Below, in pieces: positions 8,513-17,674 of a stretch of 47,404 nt of DNA. Origin of the DNA: Christensenellaceae bacterium. GTDB lineage: Bacteria; Bacillota; Clostridia; Christensenellales; CAG-138. The stretch spans positions 1 through 47,404 of the forward strand of contig JAFLSU010000013.1 in assembly GCA_022510765.1 (NCBI GenBank). The letters run 5' to 3'. The position numbers were made by a program, and so were the translations under genes. The notes beneath the pieces were generated by a model. That model was not told the DNA's origin. It made no database searches and saw only the letters and a list, made by a program, of their open reading frames with translations. Within the stretch, counting starts at the first letter, position 1. Each line of letters starts with the position of its first letter.

Positions 8513-9802
8513 ATGAATAAACAAGCACTTGACATCATGGTAATTGGCGGCGGCGGAAGGGAACACGCGATCATCCGTACGCTAAAAAAAAGCCCCATGG
8601 CGAGGAAAATATACGCCCTGCCCGGAAACGGCGGCATTTCGTTGGATGCGGAATGCGTGAACATCTCCGCGACCGATTTAGAGGGCATAGTAGAATTTGC
8701 TAAGAACAATAAGATAGACTTCGCTGCGGTCATCCCCGATGACCCGCTTGCGATGGGGCTTACGGACATGCTGCGTGAAATCGGCATCCCCTGCTTCGGT
8801 CCCACGAAGGACGCTGCGATAATCGAAAGCAGCAAGGCGTTTGCAAAACAGCTCATGCAGAAATACGGCATACCGACTGCGGATTACAGGGTGTTCACCG
8901 ACCCCGATGAGGCTATAGCTTATATTGGCGGTCACAGCCTTCCCGTTGTCATAAAGGCGGACGGACTTGCGCTCGGAAAGGGCGTTCTCATCTGCCAAAC
9001 CCATGAGGAAGCGGAAGAAGCAATCATCGACATGATGCGCGGCGGAAAGTTCGGAAAGAGCGGCTCGACCATCGTTATCGAGGAGTATCTGACGGGTCCC
9101 GAGGTTTCCGTGCTTGCGTTTACGGACGGAAAAACCATCGTACCGCTGCCCTCGTCGATGGATCATAAACGCGCGCTCGATGGCGATATGGGTCTGAATA
9201 CTGGCGGCATGGGCGCGGTCGCGCCGAATCCTTACTATACCGACGAGGCGATGGCGCAGGCGACCGAGAGGATAATCCGCCCCACCATAGAATCCATGAA
9301 TAAGGAGGGACGCACCTTCAAGGGCTGCCTGTATTTCGGGCTTATGCTGACGAAGGACGGTCCCAAGGTCATAGAATACAACTGCCGTTTCGGCGATCCC
9401 GAAACGCAGGCGGTGCTGCCGCTGCTCGAATCGGACTTGCTTGAGATAATGCTTGCGGTCGAGAACGGTACGCTCGAAGAAACCGAGGTCAAGATCTCCG
9501 ATAAACATTCCTGCTGCCTTGTGCTTGCAAGCGGCGGGTATCCCGAAAAGTATGAAAAGGGCAAGCAGATAATAATTGATGATTTTCCCGCCGATGTTGG
9601 AATTTTCCATGCGGGAACCAAATTGGAAAACGAACGCTTTTATACGAGCGGCGGAAGGGTGCTCGGCATCACCGCCGTGCGCGAAAGCCTTAAGGAGGCG
9701 GTCGGTGCAGCGTATGAAGCGGCAAAGCATATCGAATTTGAAAAAATGTATATGAGGCACGATATTGGAAAACGTGCGCTCGAAACTTGCGATAAGCAAT
9801 AA
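8513..9802 (+). CDS. purD: Phosphoribosylamine-glycine ligase PurD
   Basis: A 429-residue GAR synthetase of the ATP-grasp superfamily. IMVIGGGGREHAI opens the protein, followed by the ATP-grasp segments VIKADGLALGKGV, IEEYLTGPEVSVLAFTDG and EYNCRFGDPETQ. The start at 8513 follows AAAGGAAG by 9 nt and lies 22 nt after the previous stop; an upstream in-frame ATG at 8438 would overlap the transformylase gene. A 181-bp gap with repeats separates it from purL. Confidence 0.96.
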   Translation: MNKQALDIMVIGGGGREHAIIRTLKKSPMARKIYALPGNGGISLDAECVNISATDLEGIVEFAKNNKIDFAAVIPDDPLAMGLTDMLREIGIPCFGPTKDAAIIESSKAFAKQLMQKYGIPTADYRVFTDPDEAIAYIGGHSLPVVIKADGLALGKGVLICQTHEEAEEAIIDMMRGGKFGKSGSTIVIEEYLTGPEVSVLAFTDGKTIVPLPSSMDHKRALDGDMGLNTGGMGAVAPNPYYTDEAMAQATERIIRPTIESMNKEGRTFKGCLYFGLMLTKDGPKVIEYNCRFGDPETQAVLPLLESDLLEIMLAVENGTLEETEVKISDKHSCCLVLASGGYPEKYEKGKQIIIDDFPADVGIFHAGTKLENERFYTSGGRVLGITAVRESLKEAVGAAYEAAKHIEFEKMYMRHDIGKRALETCDKQ

Positions 9803-9803
9803 A

Positions 9804-9890
9804 ACGAATTTCCCCCACGGGATTTTTAGAAAATCTTAGAATCTAATACGAATTTCCCCCACGGGATTTTCAAAAAGGTTTTTGAAAATC
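9804..9890. repeat. 23-bp direct repeat and long hairpin after purD
   Basis: A 23-bp unit beginning ACGAATTTCCCCC occurs at 9804-9826 and 9848-9870, start to start 44 bp. The second copy runs into GATTTTCAAAAA (9865-9876)/TTTTTGAAAATC (9879-9890), a perfect 12-bp inverted repeat. The block lies between purD and purL and may act as a partial terminator. Confidence 0.7.
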
Positions 9891-9898
9891 CTGCCTCA

Positions 9899-9976
9899 AA
9901 AGTTTTCGGGCTCTTAGGGCGCTTTTTCAAAAGCACCCTAAGCGGGGTCCGGGGCAGCGCCCCGGAAAAAGAAGGA
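9899..9976 (+). repeat. Dispersed GC-rich double-hairpin element, copy A
   Basis: Two adjacent hairpins: CTTAGGG...CCCTAAG enclosing GCTTTT/AAAAGC, then a CGGGGC/GCCCCG stem. The same sequence plan is found at 20520-20587 before mfd, and a reversed, more diverged version follows guaB at 16243-16335. Copies A and B both end 7 nt before a start codon. Confidence 0.7.
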
Positions 9977-9983
9977 AGGAACT

Positions 9984-12900
9984 ATGGTCTACAGAATTTA
10001 CAGCGAAAAGCGCGGCGCGTTTTCCGAAGCGGCGGACGCGCTGCTATCGGACATAAGGACGTTTCTCGGCATCAAGGGTCTTGAAAGAGTTCGGATAATA
10101 AACCGATATGATGTAGAGGGAATCGATGAGGAGCTGCTTAGTAAGTGCATCCCCACCGTGTTTTCCGAACCTCAGGTTGATATTACTTTTCGGGAGCTGC
10201 CTTCGGACGGCGAAAAGGTCACGTTCGCGGTCGAATACCTCCCCGGACAGTTCGACCAGCGCGCCGATTCCGCAGCGCAGTGCATAAGCCTCGTTGCGAT
10301 GTGCGACCGCCCGATAGTCCGGTCCGCCACGGTCTATATGCTCTATGGCGATGTTTTGGAAAATGATGTCGAGTCCATCAAGGCGTATATAATCAACCCC
10401 GTCGATTCAAGGGAAGCGTCAATGGAGCTGCCCGAAACGCTCAAAACGGAGTACGCAGAGCCTGCCGAGCCGCCCATCGTGCCGATAAGCGGAATTGAGC
10501 CGAAGACACTCATTAAGCAATACGGTCTTGCGATGGATGAAGCTGATGTTGAGTTCATCAAGGCGTATTTCGCGTCCGAAAACCGCGAACCCACGCTCAC
10601 CGAGATCAAGGTTATCGACACCTATTGGTCGGATCACTGTAGGCATACGACCTTCAATACAAGATTGGATGATCTGTGTTTCGATGATGAAAAGGTCGAA
10701 CGCTCATACAATAATTACCTCGCCCTGCGCGAAAGGATTGGCGATAAAAAACCCGTGTGCCTGATGGACATGGCTTGCATCGCCGCAAAGGCGCTCAAAA
10801 AATCGGGCGAACTTAACAACCTCGACGAGTCGGACGAGATCAACGCCTGCACCGTCAGGTTGGATGTCGATGTGGACGGAAACAAGGAACCCTGGCTGCT
10901 CCTTTTCAAGAATGAAACGCATAACCACCCCACGGAGATAGAACCCTTTGGCGGCGCGGCGACCTGCGTTGGCGGCGCTATCCGCGACCCCTTGTCAGGA
11001 AGAAGCTATGTCTACCATGCGATGCGCATAACAGGCGGCGCAAATCCGCTCGCACCGGTCGAGGATACGATAAAGGGCAAGCTCCCGCAGCGCAAACTCG
11101 TCACCACAGCCGCGCAGGGCTACAGCTCCTACGGCAATCAGATAGGGCTTGCGACCGGGCTTGTGGACGAAGTCTACCATGACGGCTACCTCGCAAAGCA
11201 TATGGAGATAGGCGCAGTCGTGGGCGCAGCTCCCGCAAGGAACGTGCGCAGGGACCGACCCTCGGACGGCGATGTGGTCATACTCCTCGGCGGCAGAACC
11301 GGCAGGGACGGCTGCGGCGGCGCAACGGGTTCATCCAAGGCGCATGATGTTTCCTCACTCACGACCTGCGGCGCGGAGGTGCAGAAGGGCAACGCACCCG
11401 AGGAAAGGAAGCTGCAAAGGCTGTTCCTCAATCCCGAGGCATCAACTTTAATCAAGTGCTGCAACGATTTCGGCGCAGGCGGCGTGTCTGTCGCGATCGG
11501 AGAGCTTGCGGACGGCTTGGATATAAACCTGAACGCAGTACCAAAAAAATACGAGGGTCTCGATGGAACCGAGCTTGCGATAAGCGAATCACAAGAGCGC
11601 ATGGCGGTCGTGGTAGGTTCGGACGATGCCGAAAATTTCCTTGCCCTTGCCCATGAGGAAAACCTTGAAGCGACGATCGTTGCAAGGGTCAATGATTCTG
11701 GACGCATGGTCATGTGGCATAATGGCAAGCGCATAGTTGACCTCTCGCGCGAATTTTTGAATACAAACGGTGCAGAAAAGCACATGAACGCCCATGTCGC
11801 TGCATCGAAGCAGCTCGATGAGACTTCTCCTGGCAGCTTTGAAGCAAATATGCGTGTGCTCGTATCCGACATAAATATCTGCTCAAGGCGCGGGCTTTCC
11901 GAACGCTTTGATTCAACCATCGGCGCTGCCACGGTCTTGATGCCCTTCGGCGGCAAAAATATGGTCACGCCCCCGCAGGCGATGGCGGCAAAATTCCCGG
12001 TGCGCAACGGTGAAACCGACACCTGCTCCGTCATGGCGTATGGCTTCGATCCGTTCCTCTCGGAGGCGGATCCGTATTCCGGCGCATACTGCGCGGTCAT
12101 TGGTTCGGTCGCGAAGCTCGTTGCAACAGGCGCATCGACCGAGAACTGCTGGCTCACCTTCCAGGAGTATTTTGAACGTCTCGGCTCCGACCCGACCCGC
12201 TGGGGCAAGCCCACGGCGGCACTCCTCGGCGCACTCGATGCCCAGATGGGACTGCGCCTTGCGGCTATCGGCGGCAAGGATTCGATGAGCGGCACTTTCG
12301 AGGACATTTCCGTTCCTCCAACGCTCGTTTCGTTCGCCGTGGCTGCGGACAAAGCTGAACATATCATCTCCCCCGAGTTCAAACGCGCGGGGAGTAGGGT
12401 TGCGTGGCTGCCCGCAGAGACGGATGAAAACGGTCTGCCCGTCTGCGACAGCGTGCGCAAACATTTTGACATTGTCACAAAGCTCATCCGTTCGGGCAAG
12501 GTGCTTTCGGCTTGGACTGCCGACAAGGGCGGCATTGCCGAGGGCGTGTTCAAGATGTGCATCGGCAACGGAATAGGCTTTGAATTTGATAAGAATTTAA
12601 GCTCGGATGAGCTTTTTCGCAGGAATTACGGCGGATTCATCCTCGAGCTTTCGGATGATACCGAAGTCGGCATCACCCTCGGAAGAACTACGGATGAATA
12701 CTCCATCCGCTTTGGCGAGAGCGTAATCCCGGTTTCCGAACTGTTCGATGAATACGAAAACAAGCTTGAAAGCGTTTATCGCCATAAGACGGCGGATACG
12801 TCCACGGTCGAGCCGGTCTGCTTCCGCTCGAATGCGCCTATGGTGAAGCCGAACGGCAGATACGCAAAGCCCCGAGTGCTGATACCCGTGTTCCCCGGCA

Positions 12901-13667
12901 CGAACTGTGAGCTGGATTCCGCACGGGCAATGCGCCGTGCGGGAGCGGAACCCGACATATTTGTAATAAACAACCTTTCGGCAAGGGACATCGAGCAGTC
13001 CGTAAAGGAGTTTTCAAACAGGCTCAATAATTCTCAAATTCTGTTCATTCCCGGCGGATTCTCGGGCGGTGACGAGCCAGAAGGCTCCGCGAAGCTCATC
13101 GCGTCGTTCATGCGCAACGGGCTTGCGGCGGACGCTATAGACGAGCTGCTGACGAAGCGGGACGGTCTCATCCTCGGCATATGCAACGGCTTCCAGGCGC
13201 TTATAAAGCTCGGGCTTGTGCCGTTTGGGAAGATCATCACCGCCAACAGCGACTGCCCCACCCTCACATACAATACGATTGGCCTGCACAGGTCGCGTCT
13301 GGTACACACGAGGGCGTGTTCAAACCTCTCACCGTGGATGATGTACCGCAATATCGGAGAAGTTTCACTCGTTCCGGTTTCGCATGGTGAAGGGCGGTTC
13401 GTATGCAGCGATGAACTACTTAAAAAACTAATAGCCAACGGACAGATTGCTACGCAGTACTGCGATGAAAACGGCGTACCGTCGATGAATACCGATGTGA
13501 ACCCGAACGGCTCCGTGCTGGCTATCGAGGGCATTACCTCGCCCGACGGCAGGGTGTTTGGCAAGATGGCGCACAGCGAGCGCAGCGGCAGGAATCTTTA
13601 TAAGAATATAGCTGGTTCCGATGAATCGGCGATTTTCCGCGGAGCCGTTGACTATTTTAGGCTGTAA
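9984..13667 (+). CDS. purL: Phosphoribosylformylglycinamidine synthase PurL (single chain)
   Basis: A 1227-residue one-polypeptide FGAM synthase converting FGAR and glutamine to FGAM, as found in many Clostridia rather than the PurQ/PurL/PurS complex. An N-terminal PurS-like region is followed by the linker with DTYWSDHCRHTTF, the synthetase halves with NETHNHPTEIEPFGGAATCVGG and CNDFGAGGVSVAIGELADG, and a class I glutamine amidotransferase from about residue 960. The catalytic Cys is in GICNGFQ (about residue 1066) and the His in SHGEGRF. GAAGGAAGG lies directly upstream of the start. The GC-rich repeat just ahead may influence expression. Confidence 0.96.
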   Translation: MVYRIYSEKRGAFSEAADALLSDIRTFLGIKGLERVRIINRYDVEGIDEELLSKCIPTVFSEPQVDITFRELPSDGEKVTFAVEYLPGQFDQRADSAAQCISLVAMCDRPIVRSATVYMLYGDVLENDVESIKAYIINPVDSREASMELPETLKTEYAEPAEPPIVPISGIEPKTLIKQYGLAMDEADVEFIKAYFASENREPTLTEIKVIDTYWSDHCRHTTFNTRLDDLCFDDEKVERSYNNYLALRERIGDKKPVCLMDMACIAAKALKKSGELNNLDESDEINACTVRLDVDVDGNKEPWLLLFKNETHNHPTEIEPFGGAATCVGGAIRDPLSGRSYVYHAMRITGGANPLAPVEDTIKGKLPQRKLVTTAAQGYSSYGNQIGLATGLVDEVYHDGYLAKHMEIGAVVGAAPARNVRRDRPSDGDVVILLGGRTGRDGCGGATGSSKAHDVSSLTTCGAEVQKGNAPEERKLQRLFLNPEASTLIKCCNDFGAGGVSVAIGELADGLDINLNAVPKKYEGLDGTELAISESQERMAVVVGSDDAENFLALAHEENLEATIVARVNDSGRMVMWHNGKRIVDLSREFLNTNGAEKHMNAHVAASKQLDETSPGSFEANMRVLVSDINICSRRGLSERFDSTIGAATVLMPFGGKNMVTPPQAMAAKFPVRNGETDTCSVMAYGFDPFLSEADPYSGAYCAVIGSVAKLVATGASTENCWLTFQEYFERLGSDPTRWGKPTAALLGALDAQMGLRLAAIGGKDSMSGTFEDISVPPTLVSFAVAADKAEHIISPEFKRAGSRVAWLPAETDENGLPVCDSVRKHFDIVTKLIRSGKVLSAWTADKGGIAEGVFKMCIGNGIGFEFDKNLSSDELFRRNYGGFILELSDDTEVGITLGRTTDEYSIRFGESVIPVSELFDEYENKLESVYRHKTADTSTVEPVCFRSNAPMVKPNGRYAKPRVLIPVFPGTNCELDSARAMRRAGAEPDIFVINNLSARDIEQSVKEFSNRLNNSQILFIPGGFSGGDEPEGSAKLIASFMRNGLAADAIDELLTKRDGLILGICNGFQALIKLGLVPFGKIITANSDCPTLTYNTIGLHRSRLVHTRACSNLSPWMMYRNIGEVSLVPVSHGEGRFVCSDELLKKLIANGQIATQYCDENGVPSMNTDVNPNGSVLAIEGITSPDGRVFGKMAHSERSGRNLYKNIAGSDESAIFRGAVDYFRL

Positions 13668-13713
13668 TGACTTTAAGAAACGCATGAAATTTATTAAAAA
13701 TCGTGCGGAAAGG

Positions 13714-13741
13714 TTGATTTTTTCTGACTTTGTTGTATAAT
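13714..13741 (+). promoter_or_regulatory. Promoter of folD
   Basis: TTGATT (13714-13719), a 16-bp spacer and a perfect TATAAT (13736-13741). A small hairpin, AAAACTCTGC/GGCAGGGTTTT with a short loop (about 13757-13782), follows in the leader and could be an attenuator; it does not match the THF riboswitch. Confidence 0.6.
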
Positions 13742-13809
13742 AAAGCAATTTAATTAAAACTCTGCTTTCGGGCAGGGTTTTGATTAAAAATAAATCGATA
13801 GGAGTGCCT

Positions 13810-14667
13810 ATGAGCGCAAGCATAATCGACGGAAGAGCCATAGCGAACGAAGTTTACGAGGAACTTAATGCGCGCATCTCCGCATTAAAGGGGGCGGGCG
13901 TAACTCCCCGAATCGCGATCATCCATATAGGAACGGATGAAATGAGCAAGCGTTATGTCACATTGAAGGAAAACGCATCCATCCGCCTCGGCATGGAGTG
14001 CGTGACGTATCATCTTGTCGAGGACACCGCGCAGGAGCGCGTCATGGAGCTTATTGACAGGCTCAACACCGATAATTCCGTCCATGGCGTACTCGTTCAG
14101 ATGCCCCTTCCCGAGCACATGGATACCAAGCTCGTGCTTGATTCCATCGACCCAGCGAAGGACATTGATGGTCTGCATTTCTGTAACGCCGGAAAGCTGC
14201 TTAACGGCGACCCCGCCATAGTCGCCTGCACGCCGAGAGCGGTAATGCGCATTCTTGACAGCATAGGCATTGATGTCGAGACGAAAAACGCCGTGGTCGT
14301 TGGAAAATCCATACTTGTCGGCCGCCCGATCGCCGTCTGCTTCCTCAATAGGAACGCGACCATCTCCGTCTGCCACACGAGGACGCAGAACCTTGGCGAT
14401 ATTACGAAGAATGCCGACATTCTTGTGGTTGCGGCGGGTTCGGCGGGGCTTATAAAAGCCGATATGGTCAAGGAGGGAGCGGTCGTCATAGACGTTGGAC
14501 AGACCAGCATCGATGGCAAGCTCTACGGCGATGTTGCGTTCGATGAGGTAGCCCCAAAGGCAAGCTTCATCACCAAGGTAACGGGCGGCGTTGGTCCCAT
14601 GACCGTTGCGATGCTGATGAACAATCTCGTGGACTGTGCGGAGCATACAGCTTCGGAGCATAAATAA
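13810..14667 (+). CDS. folD: Methylenetetrahydrofolate dehydrogenase/cyclohydrolase FolD
   Basis: A 285-residue bifunctional enzyme interconverting methylene-, methenyl- and 10-formyl-THF. The catalytic Lys lies in GTDEMSKRYVTLKE (family pattern YxxxK, here YVTLK). VHGVLVQMPLPEH, PAKDIDGLHFCNAGKL and the Rossmann stretch VVGKSILVGRPIA are characteristic, as is the C-terminal TGGVGPMTVAMLMNN. Start at 13810 is supported by ATAGGAG 6 nt upstream; an in-frame ATG at 13780 lacks a site. It supplies 10-formyl-THF to PurN and the AICAR transformylase of the same cluster. Confidence 0.96.
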   Translation: MSASIIDGRAIANEVYEELNARISALKGAGVTPRIAIIHIGTDEMSKRYVTLKENASIRLGMECVTYHLVEDTAQERVMELIDRLNTDNSVHGVLVQMPLPEHMDTKLVLDSIDPAKDIDGLHFCNAGKLLNGDPAIVACTPRAVMRILDSIGIDVETKNAVVVGKSILVGRPIAVCFLNRNATISVCHTRTQNLGDITKNADILVVAAGSAGLIKADMVKEGAVVIDVGQTSIDGKLYGDVAFDEVAPKASFITKVTGGVGPMTVAMLMNNLVDCAEHTASEHK

Positions 14668-14718
14668 AAATACAATAATTAAAAGATACAGTACCGATAC
14701 AGAGAGGAACTAACTATC

Positions 14719-16227
14719 ATGGCATATATCTATAATGAACCCTCAAGAACCTTCGGAGAATACCTGCTCGTACCCGGCTATTCCTCCAAGGAGTGCGTCC
14801 CGGCGAACGTAAACCTTCGCACCCCGCTCGTAAAATTCCGTAAGGGCGAGGAACCCGCGCTCAGCATCAATATCCCGATGGTCTCCGCTATAATGCAGGC
14901 GGTATCCAACGACACCATGGCTATCGCGCTTGCCAAGGAGGGCGGCATCTCCTTCATTTACGGTTCACAGACGCCCGATGAGCAGGCGCAGATGATTAGA
15001 AACGTAAAAAGCTATAAAGCGGGCTTTGTCAAGAGCGATTCCAATCTCCGTCCCGACGCGACGCTTGCGGATGTGCTTAAAATGCATGATGTAACGGGGC
15101 ATTCCACCGTTGCGATCACCTCCGACGGCACGGGCGAAGGAAAGCTGCTCGGCATAGTTACCGATAAGGATTACAGGGTCAGCAGGATGAACCCTGACAC
15201 CCCGATCTCCGACTTTATGACGCCGATGGACAGGATCGTTTTTGCTTACGACGACATTACGCTCAAGGAAGCGAACGACATAATCTGGGAGCATAAGATA
15301 AATTCACTCCCGATCGTAGGTCGGGACGGAAACCTTAAATATTTCGTGTTCCGCAAGGATTATTCCAATCATAAGGCCAATCCCTTGGAATCCATCGACA
15401 GCAGCAAGCGCTATCTCGTCGGCGCGGGCATCAACACCCGCGATTATGAGGAGCGCGTGCCGAAGCTCGTAGAAGCGGGCGTGGACGTACTGTGCATAGA
15501 CTCGTCCGAGGGCTTCACCGAGTGGCAGAAGATGACGATAGACTTCATCCGTGAAAAGTATGGCGATACCGTCAAGGTCGGTGCGGGCAATGTCGTGGAT
15601 GCCGAGGGCTTCCGCTATCTTGCCGAATGCGGCGCGGACTTTATCAAGGTCGGCATCGGCGGCGGCTCCATCTGCATCACGAGGGAGCAGAAGGGCATCG
15701 GCAGGGGACAAGCTACTGCCATGCTCGACGTTGCTAGAGCACGGGATGAGTATTTTGAGGAGACGGGCATCTATGTACCGATCTGCTCCGACGGCGGCAT
15801 AGTTCATGATTACCACATCACCCTCGCGCTTGCGATGGGCGCGGACTTCATCATGCTTGGAAGGTATTTCTCACGCTTTGACGAAAGCCCCACTCAGAAG
15901 GTGCGCATCAACGGAAACTACTATAAAGAGTATTGGGGCGAAGGCTCCAACCGTGCGAGGAACTGGCAGCGTTACGACATGGGCGGTGCTGAAAAGCTCA
16001 GCTTTGAGGAGGGCGTTGATGCCTATGTTCCCTACGCGGGAAGCCTCAAGGATAATGTGGCGATCACCCTGCGCAAGGTGCGCTCAACGATGTGCAACTG
16101 CGGCGTGCTGAACCTCGCAGACCTCCGCAAAAACGCCAAGCTCACAGTGGTCTCCTCCACAAGCATCATTGAGGGTGGCTCCCACGATGTCATCCTTAGG
16201 AGCAACATGCCCGTAAACGCGAGATAA
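14719..16227 (+). CDS. guaB: IMP dehydrogenase, Tritrichomonas-like type
   Basis: A 502-residue IMPDH (IMP to XMP, NAD-dependent) with a TIM barrel interrupted by a CBS pair (about residues 105-220: [29 protein letters not shown]). The catalytic Cys in GSICITRE is residue 319, and the flap Arg-Tyr in NWQRYDMGG is 418-419. These positions coincide with the numbering used for the Tritrichomonas foetus enzyme, whose length is nearly the same. The start follows GAGAGGAACT. It channels IMP made by the preceding operon toward GMP. Confidence 0.95.
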   Translation: MAYIYNEPSRTFGEYLLVPGYSSKECVPANVNLRTPLVKFRKGEEPALSINIPMVSAIMQAVSNDTMAIALAKEGGISFIYGSQTPDEQAQMIRNVKSYKAGFVKSDSNLRPDATLADVLKMHDVTGHSTVAITSDGTGEGKLLGIVTDKDYRVSRMNPDTPISDFMTPMDRIVFAYDDITLKEANDIIWEHKINSLPIVGRDGNLKYFVFRKDYSNHKANPLESIDSSKRYLVGAGINTRDYEERVPKLVEAGVDVLCIDSSEGFTEWQKMTIDFIREKYGDTVKVGAGNVVDAEGFRYLAECGADFIKVGIGGGSICITREQKGIGRGQATAMLDVARARDEYFEETGIYVPICSDGGIVHDYHITLALAMGADFIMLGRYFSRFDESPTQKVRINGNYYKEYWGEGSNRARNWQRYDMGGAEKLSFEEGVDAYVPYAGSLKDNVAITLRKVRSTMCNCGVLNLADLRKNAKLTVVSSTSIIEGGSHDVILRSNMPVNAR

Positions 16228-16242
16228 GTGATTTTGTGGCTC

Positions 16243-16387
16243 TGCCCCCAACCCCACTTGGGGACTTTTAAAATAATGCCAATGTGAAAATTTATTTTCA
16301 CATTCAAGACCCCTCCCCAAAACTTTTGAGGGAAAAATATTTTAACTTGCATGGTTTTGCCCGCTTCCGAATGAACCGGAAGCGGGC
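16243..16387. terminator. Hairpin cluster after guaB, including a reversed GC-rich element
   Basis: CCCC...GGGG (about 16245-16263), a perfect 11-bp stem AATGTGAAAAT/ATTTTCACATT (16281-16304) and GCCCGCTTCCG (16359-16369)/CGGAAGCGGGC (16377-16387) follow each other. Read in reverse, 16243-16335 resembles the elements before purL and mfd. The cluster probably ends guaB transcription. Confidence 0.6.
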
Positions 16388-16480
16388 AATTGACGATAAA
16401 ACGACGGTTAAATATTTGCAAAATTATATAAAGTAAAAAGATTATTATCCTGAATTACTAAAAGGCTACTTTTGAAATCA

Positions 16481-16977
16481 TATGGAGAAATCGGAGAACT
16501 TTTCCACACAATGAGCGAAGGGCTTAAAGCACAAAATGGGAAGTCAACAGAGTAACTATAAACGAAAAGCTGTGGTATGTAGTTTACTATGCAATAGCTA
16601 TTGCAAATTTATATGATGCTGATTTGAAATAGGTTATCAAGGAAATGTCGTAGGCAAACCAAATTAGATATCCATCGTCAGTCGCATTTGAAGAAAACAC
16701 ATAAATTTCTGTTTATTAAAGAGTACTGCCGCATTCAAAATATATTGACAAAGACGTGTAAAAACTATATAATTACGATTGACAATGAGCGTGGATAATT
16801 AAAGTTCGCGCTCTATTGAAGCAAGAAACGGAGTCGGATGGGATATTGCTTTTGGAAATTGCAAAGAGGGTTGTACCGGACGATGCTGTAGTTATTGCAG
16901 ATTTGAAGGACACTCAGATCCCAAAGGCAGACGCCGATGGTGCAACGGTCAACCACGATTCTATTAACTTGAACTAA
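16481..16977 (+). pseudogene. Decayed coding remnants
   Basis: No intact frame is present, but protein-like stretches survive. YGEIGELFHTMSEGLKAQ starts at 16481; after a frameshift, NEKLWYVVYYAIAIANLYDAD runs from about 16560 and continues past stops into ANQIRYPSSVAFEENT; and KVRALLKQETESDGILLLEI starts near 16802 and ends at the stop at 16975-16977. The first two pieces together recall the EEIGEL...LGDVLYY...RYP plan of MazG-like nucleotide pyrophosphohydrolases, which is a guess. The third piece may come from another gene. The rest of 16388-17041 shows nothing recognisable. Confidence 0.35.
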
Positions 16978-17041
16978 GCTCTATGATTGCGTTTTATAAA
17001 CCTATGGAGTTGCGTAAGAGTTTAAGAAAGAATTTAATGAA

Positions 17042-17611
17042 ATGAGCATAAATAACACATATTCCGCAGAGGAAGCATTGAAAAAGTTGAAAGATGGCAA
17101 TGAGCGCTATCTTTTTGCAATGAAGAGTGAAGGAGACGTTTCCTTGGCTATCCGCAAGAAAACCTGTGCGGAGGGACAAAATCCATATGCGGTCATCGTT
17201 GCCTGTTCGGATTCGAGGGTGATCCCCGAGAGCATCTTCAGTGCCGGTATCGGTGAGGTTTTCGTGATCCGCGTTGCTGGCAATGTGATAGATAATCATC
17301 AGCTTGGCAGCATCGAATATGCCGTTGAGCATCTGGGGTGTCGCCTGGTCGTGGTCATGGGACATGATCATTGCGGGGCTGTGGATTCTGCTATCAACCA
17401 CCAACCGGAAAACTATATAAAGTTTATTACTGACGAAATCAGGAAGGCTATCGGTGAGGAAACGGACGATTACGTAGCCTGCTGCCTGAACGTGCGGCAC
17501 AGCGTGAAAGTGATAGAAGCCGGTCTGAAAATCCGGCAGCATGGAGAACATGACCTGCGGGTGTGCGGAGCGCTGTACCACCTGGAGGACGGCAGAGTGG
17601 AATTCTTATAA
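17042..17611 (+). CDS. Beta-class carbonic anhydrase
   Basis: A 189-residue zinc enzyme interconverting CO2 and bicarbonate. The zinc ligands are seen as Cys55 in ACSDSR, His108 and Cys111 in GHDHCGAV, with the Asp57-Arg59 dyad intact. RVAGNVID and the helix after GSIEYAVEHLGC are typical of beta-carbonic anhydrases. The ribosome-binding site is weak (AAGAAAG). It stands alone, behind decayed sequence, with TTGCCC/GGGCAA (17627-17640) plus A-rich sequence after it as a weak terminator. It may supply CO2 or bicarbonate to carboxylating steps such as PurE, which is inference. Confidence 0.93.
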   Translation: MSINNTYSAEEALKKLKDGNERYLFAMKSEGDVSLAIRKKTCAEGQNPYAVIVACSDSRVIPESIFSAGIGEVFVIRVAGNVIDNHQLGSIEYAVEHLGCRLVVVMGHDHCGAVDSAINHQPENYIKFITDEIRKAIGEETDDYVACCLNVRHSVKVIEAGLKIRQHGEHDLRVCGALYHLEDGRVEFL

Positions 17612-17674
17612 TTCCGAAAACGGTTCTTGCCCTCGGGCAAAAACTGCCATTAAAACTAACCTGTGGAGGTATGA

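Noticed and set aside
11186..12568. 460-codon minus-strand open frame inside purL
   Set aside because: Ser/Pro/Ala-rich shadow of purL; all PurL motifs lie on the plus strand through this stretch.
13742..13809. THF riboswitch before folD
   Set aside because: Only a single short hairpin is present; the conserved THF aptamer cores are absent.
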